Source: Planoprotostelium fungivorum
Lineage: Eukaryota > Evosea > Variosea > Cavosteliida > Cavosteliaceae
DNA: 32,701 nt
Direction: 5' to 3'
Assembly (NCBI GenBank): GCA_003024175.1
Contig: MDYQ01000281.1
Span: 1-32,701 of the forward strand
The translations under genes were made by a program, and so were the position numbers. Shown in pieces: positions 19,886-30,054 of this stretch (the first letter of the stretch is position 1; the number at the start of each line of letters is the position of its first letter). Below the pieces are notes generated by a model. The model searched no databases, was not told the DNA's origin, and was given only the letters and a program-made list of their open reading frames with translations.

Positions 19886-22800
19886 CTATTTATAGCACAT
19901 CAAGACTCTGGCAGTGACGTCCTCGACTTGTCCACGGATGTTCTCTCGGTAGAAGTCCTTCTTCACGTTAGTTCACGTGAACGTCCCCGGTAGTTAACGT
20001 GTCACTTACCTAGAATTTGTGCTACCGAGGAGCAGGGCGGGGGGAGAATTAACGGCCATGGGAGGTATCACCACGGAATCCCGAACGTTCTACAACGATC
20101 AGTCGATGACGTCATCATTCGTCATAAAAGAATAAAATCAAATAAAATCACCGTGCTCTCGCTGCTGGCCATGACTCCCAGCATCTGTTCCTCCCAAGAG
20201 GTCTTCGTTGTAGATTTAGAGATGGTGTCAGCTAATACGCGGTGGCGTGCTGCGTAAGAGGAATCGTGCTTGTCCATGTAGTAGTACCGGTGGGCGTTGA
20301 TGGCAGTTTGGCGCGCTAAAAGTGGAAGAATTTTCTTGGGAACGATCATACCGTGGAGGAGGGGACCGAACACGGGCACCTACTCCCTTGAGCATCGAAT
20401 ACATTTTGGCGGGAAAAATTTGGCGGGAAAACACACCTCTTCGTCCTTTTTGGCGACTACAACGCGACACATTCCGTTGGGAAGGGGGCAGAGGATGATG
20501 TGAGCCTGGTTGAATTGGGACACGATCGTTTTCGGAGAATATTCCCTCCCGTTCTCGTTCCAAATAACGTGCACGGCATCATTACCCACGTGACGTTTCT
20601 ACCTCACGTCAGTGACCGAAATTTCACCGAAATTTCGATGAGATGTCTATGCGTCCACCTTCAATAGCTGTTGTTTGTCGTCTGGGTTGGTTGGCATCCT
20701 GGCAATCTCGTGGAACATCAGTTCGAGCATAGGTCCTGCAAAATAGCTGCTCGTCTTGCCGTTGCTTCCCTGTGGATCTAAACCCGCGAGATATCCCTGG
20801 AAATCCGTGAGTGGCTCGTTGTAGACGGACGGTACCCACCCTGTGAGACGACAATTGTACCGGCCAGGCGAGACCGCTGACGAATTCGTGGTAGTGAGAA
20901 GATGCACTGTCGTTGGCCAATATCTCGTGCTGCGTCTCCTGTCCTTCTTTCACGTAGATCAATCCCACTTTGATGACGTCACGACTGACACGTTTCAGTG
21001 AAATTTCAGATCGATCTACAACTCACGTCGGTGCCTTGTCTAGATTTCTCAATTTGAGTAAGAAGGCTTTGTTTGGCTCGACTAATTTGATGTTGTCCAA
21101 TTGGTCACTGAGAAATCCCATTTGGGATAAGACTTGTCTGCCTGCGCTCTTCACGGGGAGGTGGAGGGGTAAGGGTCTGCGTGACGTCATCGTCCGTCTA
21201 CAACGGTGTAGATGGGTACGTACCGGGTGGCGGGACCGCAGGGTACCGGTTGGACGGAGGAGTCGCTCTTCTGCTGTTCGATGTACATGTCTTGCATGTT
21301 TGCAATAGAAGGTAAAAATTGGGCGGGAAGAAGAGAAGGTCTCAAAAGTGTGTTCTGCCCTTCGGGTAATAACTCTGGATATTTTCCACCCAGACTACCA
21401 TCACGTCAGGGGATGCGAAAGAATGTCGACCGAGAGATGTCGACAGTGGACTCACTGGAGTAAAAGCTCGTCCCACTTGTCGACATTCTCCGTGTCGTTG
21501 GGTCTGTGCACGGGAAGCTCTGGGACAGATGCTCCGGAGATTTCGGACTTTCGGATCAATTCGGGTGCCGGCTGTGCGGACCCCGGAGAAATGAACGAAT
21601 CTCTCTTGATGAGGCTGATGACGTCATCATTCTTCTTGTCTCCCTCTACCGGCCAGAAATTCCACGCGAATTTCCCGGCGGCGGTTCTGCTGAACACTCT
21701 CGTACAGCGTCCTATCAATATCAGTGATGAGGTCACGTGACGTCACTCACCCGATGGGCTGGCGGGGTCGGGCACTTCGACCACGGAGAAGACAACTTCC
21801 CCGTTGTAGATGAAGTAATCCACGTCATCGTTCGCTTGGTCGTCCCCTTCGTTGATGGAGCTGCAGACGTTGTTCCCAGGAACTGATGGGAAACTGCGGT
21901 GATGGTGGAGGAGGAGGTAGAAGAGAGATAGAGCCGAAAACTGTTTGGGTCACGTGATGATTCACACGAAGAAATGTCACCCGAATGTTGGCCTTGTGTG
22001 CCGTCACTTCTTCTGTGGGCTGCTTCGCTTTTTGGTTCGATTTCGTCTTCTTCTTCTTTATCTCTGAGAAGGAATGAATGGAGATGAATACGTCTACAAC
22101 GAGCCTCACCCAATTTCTTCGCGTGGATTCCGTAGGAGATCAACAGGGAGATCTGTGACGTCATCACCCCGCGAAATTTCATCGGAATCTCACCAGTTTC
22201 GCCACGTCGGCTGATTCGAGGAGGGAGGGCTCCATCAACAGCCACTCGGCCAGAGCATCAAAGTGTGCACATAAGAGATGCTCCATTCGATTGATACCCC
22301 CCGACGTCATCTCCCTCATCAAGTTGTTCGCGATACCGTTCAAGATGGACGATGGGAAACTCTGATGACGTCATCATGACGTGTGATGACGTCACACTCA
22401 CCGGGTCCAAGTTTTTGAGTTCGGGGATGACTTGTGCCAATCCAACGAGGGCGTCTAGGGCGGTGACACCAACCATGTGATCGTATATCTCTGTTCCAAC
22501 GCTGACGCCTGTGTTTTCTATCAACACGTTGATCAATTCTCGGATCTTGGCGATGCTGGGGGGGTGTCAGATTTCGATGAAATTTCGGGTTACGTACTCG
22601 GGGTTGTAGTAGAGACGGTCCATGATCATGAGGTAGATGGACCACAAGCACATGCATTTCATTTCGGTGGGTCCGAAACTGATCTCGCCGACCAAGAGTG
22701 ACGTGATGTGTTCACGTAACTGGAAATTTCAACGGAAAGTGGGGACGACGAGACTCACCTCGGCACACGTGACCTTCTCCTCGATGCCGAATACCTGGAA

Positions 22801-25800
22801 TATTCTCAGAAATTTCACGGAAGAGTGTGATGACGTCACCTCTTTGGTCTGCTGTCTGTGTTGATGGCCGACATATTTCATTGGAATTTCCACGTCGGAG
22901 TATTGGGACAGGGTAGAGATGATGGAGGCCAACAGGATGACACACTTTCTGCGGATCCTCAGCGGTGTCTTCTCCGTCTTCAACTGTTCCGATCGTCAAT
23001 CTACAACGAGCCACTCCGGACCCCTCACCAGCCTCTTGATCTCCTTCAAATAGTAAGGTAGGAGAACAGTGGCACCGGGGAGTCCCAAATTGAAGATGTT
23101 GGATGTACAATCGATAACTGTCTCAGTCATGGTATTGTTATCGGGTATGGGGTTACACAGCAACTGTACGGTGTGAATCCCGTGGAAAACTCGCGGAGAA
23201 CTCACGTGGTGGACGATGTTGTAGAAGTGAGGTAAGATGACGTGTGGCATGGAGTTGACCCTCTGGTATCTACAAATGAGGCGAGAGAGACCTTCCACCG
23301 CAAAGATCTTACTCTTTTCGAATTTACTGAAATTCCCGTGAGTTTTCCATCGAATCTACGTGACTCACTCGCTGAGATAGCAGGCCTCGAACAACAAAGG
23401 ACCGAAGTTATTTAACAGTTGTAGAGGGATCGAACTGTCACCACCCTCCTCTGAGAAATTTCAGAGATTCTTCTCGGATTTTTCTCACCCGTCTGGGCTA
23501 GGATGGCAGCGTAGGGTGCTCGGGATTCAGCTTTCAAGAAAATTTCTACGACTTCTACGATGGCAGACAAAGAGGAAGCGTGGATGGCGTTGTCCTTCAG
23601 ATGATTCGTAGCCGAAAAACTTTCTGTGAAAAGTGAAGGAAAAGATGGAGAAAATCTTGAGATACGTAAGGATACGTAAGAGGGAAGCCCACACGAAGCG
23701 AGCGTAATCGTGAGTCCAGTCGAGCTTCTCGAAGGGGTTGGGACTGTGGGGGATCAATCGATTGAGACGATCTACAATGCGAAAGATATTCACCCTGGAT
23801 CTCTCCTGATCTGGCTGACATCGTCCGGTGTCTAAAAATAGATTCAGTCTCCTATTCACATAACGAACCTCACCAATGAAGGTGCATCTTTGTTCTTCTT
23901 CGCACTCCTACACATGGAATCAGAATAAACCAAAATAAATCATCCGAATCAATGCTTGTAGTGAACCATTTCGTCAACTCACGTTCCCTCCAGCTTGACC
24001 TTCTCCTTCTCAACGATCTGTGGATAAACGAAATTACACAGAATGATCGAAGTGTGGATCAAGATCATCTACAACTGTCATCTCTCATCCTAACGATCCA
24101 CCCCTCCACCTTCAACTGCTCTACGGTCTCTGCCCTGTGGAAAATAGGCCACAGACCTTCCTGCAGCCTCACCCACATCTCAGGGTCGCGACACTTGGAA
24201 GAGATCCAGCAGTAGAACACCGTTTCGATGACATCTTTTGCCAAAGAGGATGCCAGCTCTTGATTGTTATCCCTCTTCAACAGTGTGTTTGTGATCTCCA
24301 ACAGAGTGAACAGGAGGACGTCTCTGTTGCGTGTGAGGGTGGGGTGAAAAAAAATGGTGGGAGCGGGGATCGAAGGGTGGCTCACCGAATCTCGCTGGAT
24401 AATTTGAGAGGATTGAAGGCCTTGCGGAAGAGTTCTAAGACTTCTACGCAGAGGGCAGCTCTTGCCTCCGTGTTCGTTCTCGATTCGCAGACGAATAGGT
24501 TGGGTAGCCCCTCCAGAAAGTACTGTGAAATGTCGGTGAAAATCGACGATCTACAACGCACCTTTTGGAAATTAACGAAGGCGGGGTTCTGCACGATGGC
24601 GGTGGAGGGACTGCTGGGCTCGATGACCTGAAAAGTCTGAGAAAAGAGGGAGAAATTTCACGGAAGAGTCACCAAAAGCATGTTGTGAAAGATCTGTACG
24701 GACTGTCTCGTCGTCTCGATGTGTTCTACTGGCAGAAAAAGTGTCTGCTTGTAGATCTCCATCAAAAGCCCCACGTCAGTCTGTGTCGCCCTGTTGACGT
24801 GAGGAACGTTCATCTACAACGCGTCTCACCAGAGTACGTTGAGGCATTCGCGGTGGCCGAGCCACACTTTCAATTTGGGGATGAGAATGTTCTGCATTTC
24901 GAATGGAGAATGAATGGGAAAACCATAATCTACAACGATCAGACGATTGTAGGTGTGACGTCATACCCGAGTGCTTGTCCAAGAGTCCCAGCTCCTTGCT
25001 GATGTCGGGGTAGAAATAGACGATGTAGTACTTCTTGAAGAGAGACCAGCCCAGCGGAAAAAGTCGCAAGTTGTTCGTGATGATGGTGAGGAAATGTTCG
25101 ACAATTCTAACCGTGTCGTCCACGCTGGGTGGACCCAACGCGGGTAAGAGCAGAGCCGCACCGTCAGCTACTTGAAATAAATGAACATTTAATCGTGATC
25201 TACAACTCACCGCTGGGGATCTTGTTGGGAAGGATGATCTTGGCATTGGGGTAAGCGGGTACGAAGACACTCAAATCTGCGACTGCGCCAAATGCAGAAT
25301 TCTGCGCTGACTCGGGTGAATCGAGGTCATCCAGGAACATGATGAGCAGCTCCAGACCTAACTGTCTGACCTGACGGGTTATCAGCGAATTTTCCACTGG
25401 ATTTCACGTGACGATGGTCACCTCGTAGCGATTGTTGCGATCGAGCAGTTTCTCTATGATGGCGGCTGTGTCACTTGAGTGAGAGGAGGAGAGGGTAGGG
25501 AGATGACTTAAGATGCAGAATGATGAGAGATGGTGGAATGTGATGATTTGGAAGCAGATCATCTGATATGATGTCGATGATACGATGAGATCGCCACGGT
25601 GGAAGTAGAAGACACACACCTATGCTTCGGATCTGCCACTTCTCCTTGATCTTCTGTGGCAAGAAGACGAAGATCTTCCGCATGATGCTCAACAGCCGCT
25701 CGATCTCTGAATGAGATGAATACCCTCCACTCTCGTACGATGGATCCGAATGGATCGTGACGCTCACCTTCGAATTTTCGTGGTGTCTTCTGCTGTTCAT

Positions 25801-26154
25801 ATGCTTGGAAGGTGTCTAAGAAGACCTGCCATATGTTGTATGCATCTTTCTGAAAGAAAGGGCCCAGCTCGTCGTCGCTCGCCGCTTCTGCAAACATACA
25901 TTCAGATGGATTGTTGAGATGGATTATCTGGATTCGACTCGTATGAATGCATTAGAGTGAATGATTATTCTTGAAAGAGGAAGAATTTCGTAAGTTCATT
26001 CAGAATCGGAGGAGGTGATATGCCATATGTGCTTTAGCCGAGTGAAACCCCAGAGAAGAAGAAACTCACCCGTGAAGGTGATCAGGGACTTGAAACGTTT
26101 ACTGAGAGGTGCCTTCGTATCATTAAACTCTTTCAATTTCTTATCTTTCGACAT
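19886..26154 (-). CDS. Ral GTPase-activating protein subunit alpha-like (Rap/RanGAP domain)
   Basis: The N-terminus matches RalGAP-alpha: MSKDKKLKEFNDTKAPLSKRF, DELGPFFQKDAYNIWQVFLDTF, EIERLLSIMRKIFVFLPQKI, EKWQIRSIGV. It is followed by a helical-repeat body of about 1,300 residues (for example RQLGLELLIMFLDDLDSPES). The C-terminal Rap/RanGAP domain has LMFHEIARMPTN, then HVGNDAVHVIWNENGREYSP, whose GND Asn is the catalytic 'Asn thumb' of this GAP family. It continues QFNQAHIILCPL, VPVFGPLLHGMIVPKKILPLLARQTAINAHR and a short tail ending VLMCYK. RalGAP complexes inactivate Ral/Rheb-type GTPases upstream of exocyst or TORC1. The body holds about 25 short introns rich in TGACGTCA and ATCTACAAC words. 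The start could also be the in-frame ATG at 26184. Tuberin is the nearest alternative; the N-terminus favours RalGAP-alpha. Confidence 0.9.
20404..20431. promoter_or_regulatory. Tandem E2F-like sites inside a RalGAP intron
   Basis: Two consecutive TTTGGCGGGAAA words, 15 nt apart in the same orientation, lie in the short intron between the exons encoding VVVAKKDEE and VPVFGPLL. They match the E2F consensus; an intronic location is unusual and function is unproven. Confidence 0.35.
21195..21214. repeat. Intronic palindrome (CGTCTACAACGGTGTAGATG)
   Basis: A full 20-nt palindrome within a RalGAP intron that also carries a TGACGTCA octamer (21182-21189), so both intronic words occur together. Confidence 0.6.
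22366..22394. repeat. Double TGACGTCA in one RalGAP intron
   Basis: Two perfect TGACGTCA octamers (22366-22373 and 22387-22394) flank CATGACGTGTGA within a single short intron. They are part of a set of at least 14 such octamers in the window. Confidence 0.6.
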
Positions 26155-26737
26155 CCCGTTCGTTCCGCCTTCTCTCGTAAGCATTTCTCTCTCATCTCCA
26201 ATGCATCTCCTCCCTTTCTCTCACCTCTTAACCCCTCCTTCTGAGCTGCGAAGGATCTGTCAACGTTAACGTGTCAGACAGTAACTACTTGTCTCTGCAG
26301 GAGCTCAACAACTGCGGTCTAACCCGATTTCTCGGTTTGACCTCGTGAACCTCGGGCCCGGAGCGTTTCGAGCGAAAAACAAAAATCCTCTGCTGGTTGT
26401 TGACCCACTCACTCATGATTTCAATCTATCTTCAGAACACACAACCTGATTCACACGCTCTTCTATGATTCACCCCCTACGACTGATGGACGACGCGACT
26501 AATTCTTTGATTCACCTTATCGGCGCGTGAATCCTAGGGATTGATTTCAAGAAAAGAAAGCTGTCAGCTTCACAACTCGTCTCCGTGAAATTGTGCTCTG
26601 TGGGAAGTCCTCGGCCGACTCCAGAACGTAGACTGAGGCACTGTTGCGCTCAAATTGGGCAGGTTAGGTTGTCCTATCACACACTGGGAGCGACAGATAC
26701 GAGGGTCGGAGGTCTAAAGACCGACCGAGAGATTGAA
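26155..26737. other. Divergent intergenic region between RalGAP and the MST-like kinase
   Basis: These 583 nt hold both promoters. A GTTAACGT palindrome near 26270, pyrimidine-rich tracts at 26200-26240 and a short GGTCTAAAGACC palindrome at about 26711-26722 are visible. Plus-strand codons stay open from 26585 into the kinase but resemble no protein. No tRNA-like cloverleaf was found. Confidence 0.4.
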
Positions 26738-29700
26738 ATGGAGGACGGCTCAGCGATGGTGTTACCCGATTTGAACATCATACCTATCATAGAACAAGCA
26801 GAAGAGATACCATGTATAGAGAAAGGTGTACCACCTGAGCAGCAATTCGACTTGATAGAGACTATTGGGAAAGGGTATGATGTGAATCTATGTCAATCAC
26901 CTGAAACGAATCAGATCGTGTGGGTCAGTTTATCTATATAGTCACATAGTGACACAAAGACTCGTTGCCATAAAGAGGATGTCCATCGTACAGAATCGCG
27001 ACTTAGATGAGATCCGTAAAGAGATTCAAATCATGCAGCAGTGCCGCAGCAGGTGTGAAATATTATTTCATACATTCACGTTTATTTACGTCGTTATCCA
27101 GATACATCGTATCATTCTATGGTGAATGTTGGCTTCCATCCAGTCACGAGATGTGGGTGGGTCACGAAACATTTTCTCCTCTCTTCTCACTTCTTCAGAT
27201 CGTAATGGAATACTGCGAAGGTGGTTCCGTGGGCTCCATAATGCATCGCATCAGGAGAGCTCTGAGAGAGATCGAGATCGTCGTCATCGTCAGAGCCGCT
27301 CTCTCTGCTCTCCAATACCTCCATCACTCTGGAAAGATCCATCGTGACATCAAGCCGGACAACATACTCATCAATCACAAGGCAGAACCCAAGCTGGGTG
27401 AGTGAGATCCTTCGATGATGTCGTCTGACGTCACACAGCCGATTTCGGTATCACGATGGAGCTCAGTGGTAACAAGAGAGAGATGAAGACAGTGATGGGC
27501 ACTCCTTATTTTCTCGCCCCTGAAATTTTAGAGGGCGAGGTTAGATACAACGACAAGGTGAGTTTGTGATGGTTTAGATGGGTCTGAGAAGAGAAGGTGG
27601 ACATATGGGCTTTAGGCATCTCCATCATCGAGGTGAGTTCTTTTCGTCATATCGATACTCATCTACATCGGTGTAGATGGCCGAACAATACATTCCTCAT
27701 GGAAGTTGTAATGCCATGAGAGTGAGCACCCGTCATCTGATCTCATCATCACCTTGCCTCTCCATCGTTTCGAAATTTGTCTAAACATGATGTGAAACAA
27801 ATTTTCAACGTTTTCGAACTGAAACAAGATTTCATCGTGATGTCATCTCATCATCATCAGGCCATTCGTCTCATCACGACCGAACCTGCTCCACGACTGT
27901 CTATCGACAAGGGATGGTCCAGTGAATTCCAAGAATTCGTCTCTCTCTCCTTGACGAAAGATCCAGTGGCCAGAGCTAGCGCCAGCGATCTCCTCAAGGT
28001 ATATCGACCATCTACAACCGGCCTGATCTATAAATAGCATCCATTTCTGGCCACTTGGGAGGGAGACCTGATGCCCATGTTGGAAGAGGCTTTGAACGTC
28101 ACGAGGAACAAGGGTAGGAGGAGGTGATCATCTACATCGTTGTAGACGTCCACGTAAATCTGACACCTCCAGACACGCTTCAGATTCACCCTCACCGATG
28201 GGATCACCACAGATCACGCGTCAGAGATCACTGTATGTTTTATTCTATTTTATTTCTCTCCCCCTTTAAAGATGAAAATAGAAAAAAAACGATTTTTATT
28301 CTCTCAAAGCTAACGTGGAGACAGACCGAGCACACCCGATATGAGAACAGAGAAGATGACCAACGAAGAGATTGGAAGCTTGCGAGTCAATCTAGAACGC
28401 CAGAAGATTCAAATCGAAGCAGAGAGGAAGGCCATCGAGGTCGAAAAGGTCAAATTAGAAGATCAAAAGAGGATCATCAAGCAGAAGGTGAGACGTTTAT
28501 TTTCACGTGAATCAGAATTATTGAAGAGGGGAATCAGGCGCGAAATCTCATGGGTGAGAGATCTTCCATCAAAGCAGAGAAGAGGAACATCGATTCCAAT
28601 CGAGAAGAGATGCTGTCAAATCGTGAAGAGAGAGCACAGAGAGAGGCAGAATTCAGGAGGAGAGAAGAAGGTGAGTCGTTGACGTTTGTCGTATCGCTGA
28701 CGCTCGTGAAGAAGCGCGGCGGCGGAGGGAAAGAGAAGAAGAGGAGATACGTAAGAGGGAGGACCACGAAGAAGAAGAGAGGAAGAGGAGGGAGGAGGTG
28801 AGTTCCCGCCATTTTTTCCCGCCAAAATTCTGAGCCCGCCAGCTCATTCGACAGAAGGGGATAGAACTGTCACAGATGTCGACGACGTTAGATGAAGAAG
28901 ATTTACAGATCGAAAAGTCCATCGAAAAGATCACACGATCTCTCGCCGAACTACAAATGGTGAGAAATTTACGAGAACGACGATCTACAATTCCTTCCAT
29001 CTACAATGCTCACCTCTACAGACTCTAGAGGAATTATCGGAGAGATTTCTGCTCGTAACGGAAACAGAGAAGGAGGAAGCAGTCAGCCTGCAGAAGCAAA
29101 AAGAAGAAGAGTTAGCCACAGAGAAAATCGTGGAGGCCAAATTACAAGCCTTACAGCAACAAGAAGAAGAGCGACTGAAGCAAGAGCGAGAGAGCATGAG
29201 CGTGGCCAGTTCAGACGACCAGAGGCCACAGCTGGTGAGAAGATATTCGACATCAGACGAGAACCCGTCGAGCTGATCGTGTGACAGCCCCCACCGAAGA
29301 ACAAGCTCAAGATGAGATCACCCAACAACAGTCTCCGTTCAACGGAGGCGAGACCTCTTCCCGATCCACAACCTGTGAGTCTTCGATACGTTCATGAGGT
29401 GTTGTCTCTGTGTGGTGCACTCAAACGAAGAACAGTCGCCGAAAATCGTCCTCTCTCCCACTGTATCGAGCCCGACATTGGGTGTCCCAGCTTCTCCAAT
29501 CGTCAAATCTCTATCGGCTGAGACACCAAAGGTAGGGACAGACTTTAAAATCGATCGAAATGGATTTTATTCATTCCTCCAGGACTTTGTGGCGAGTCGG
29601 GCGAATCCGTCTACAACGGAGGAATTAGATCTGAATCACTTACCACCGGGGTGGGCCACAGCTTTAGATCCGAAGGGGAGGAGATACTTCATCGACCACA

Positions 29701-29810
29701 CGACCAGAATGACGCACTGGAAGTTACCTGACACGGCCATCCAGTGGATGAACAGCAACCGAGATAAGAAGGGGAACAAGATACCAGCGCCACTCATAAA
29801 TAAACGCTGA
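26738..29810 (+). CDS. MST/Ste20-like kinase with coiled coil and C-terminal WW domain
   Basis: The kinase domain comes first: FDLIETIGKGYDVNLCQSPE (glycine loop, with only the first two glycines), VAIKRMSIVQNRDLDEIRKE, IVMEYCEGGSVGSIMHRI, KIHRDIKPDNILI, ADFGITMEL, VMGTPYFLAPEIL (Ste20/GCK signature), VDIWALGISIIEMAE and LTKDPVARASASDLL, HPFL. After a Ser/Pro linker come several exons of heptad-rich Glu/Lys/Arg sequence (about 28341-29230; for example LQALQQQEEERLKQERESM). Then follow Pro/Ser-rich segments with several SP sites and a canonical WW domain, LPPGWATALDPKGRRYF...MTHWKLPD (about 29638-29733). All exons join in phase across about 17 short introns. No SARAH domain is evident. It resembles Hippo/MST kinases; the WW domain suggests binding to PPxY partners. 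Confidence 0.88.
27660..27679. repeat. Intronic palindrome at a 3' splice site (MST-like kinase)
   Basis: CATCTACATCGGTGTAG lies at the end of the intron after ...ISIIE, and the exon begins with the palindrome's last bases (ATGGCC, MA). This plus-strand gene shows the same arrangement as the minus-strand ones. Confidence 0.65.
28130..28149. repeat. Intronic palindrome just after a 5' splice site (MST-like kinase)
   Basis: CATCTACATCGTTGTAGACG begins five bases after the GTGAT donor of the intron following ...NKGRRR. It shares CGTTGTAGACGTC with the coding part of the dispersed repeat. Confidence 0.6.
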
Positions 29811-30054
29811 TTGTGAAGTCGTTGAATGCAATGGGATAGCACACCGCAGATTTCGTATTCACACGCCGCACATGTTCATGTGATCCATCGATGCCTCTTT
29901 GGATTCACAATGCGACGAAGAAAAACCACAACCGGAGACTACCGAATTATAGAACGAAATCAATAGAGTCAATGCCTCAGAATACCTTTTCGTGGCACCT
30001 GATGTTGTTCTGCTGTAAGAGATCGCGTCTTTGTCATGTGTGCGAATCCCGAAC
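29811..30054. other. Spacer between the kinase gene and repeat copy 3
   Basis: This is the 3' flank of the kinase gene. No convincing coding sequence is seen; weak open frames on both strands lack family features. Confidence 0.4.

Noticed and set aside
19617-19895. Plus-strand 92-codon open frame
   Set aside because: Low-complexity Ser/Thr composition, no family resemblance, and it overlaps the end of the RalGAP gene and the LRR promoter.
21802-21812. CGTTGTAGATG word counted with the intronic palindrome
   Set aside because: On the minus strand it encodes DYFIYNGEVVFSVVEV in the RalGAP body; it is exonic and lacks the second arm.
26285-26365. Possible tRNA-like hairpin region (CGGTCTAACCCGATTTCTCGG)
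   Set aside because: No cloverleaf with anticodon arm and GTTCRANNC T-loop could be drawn.
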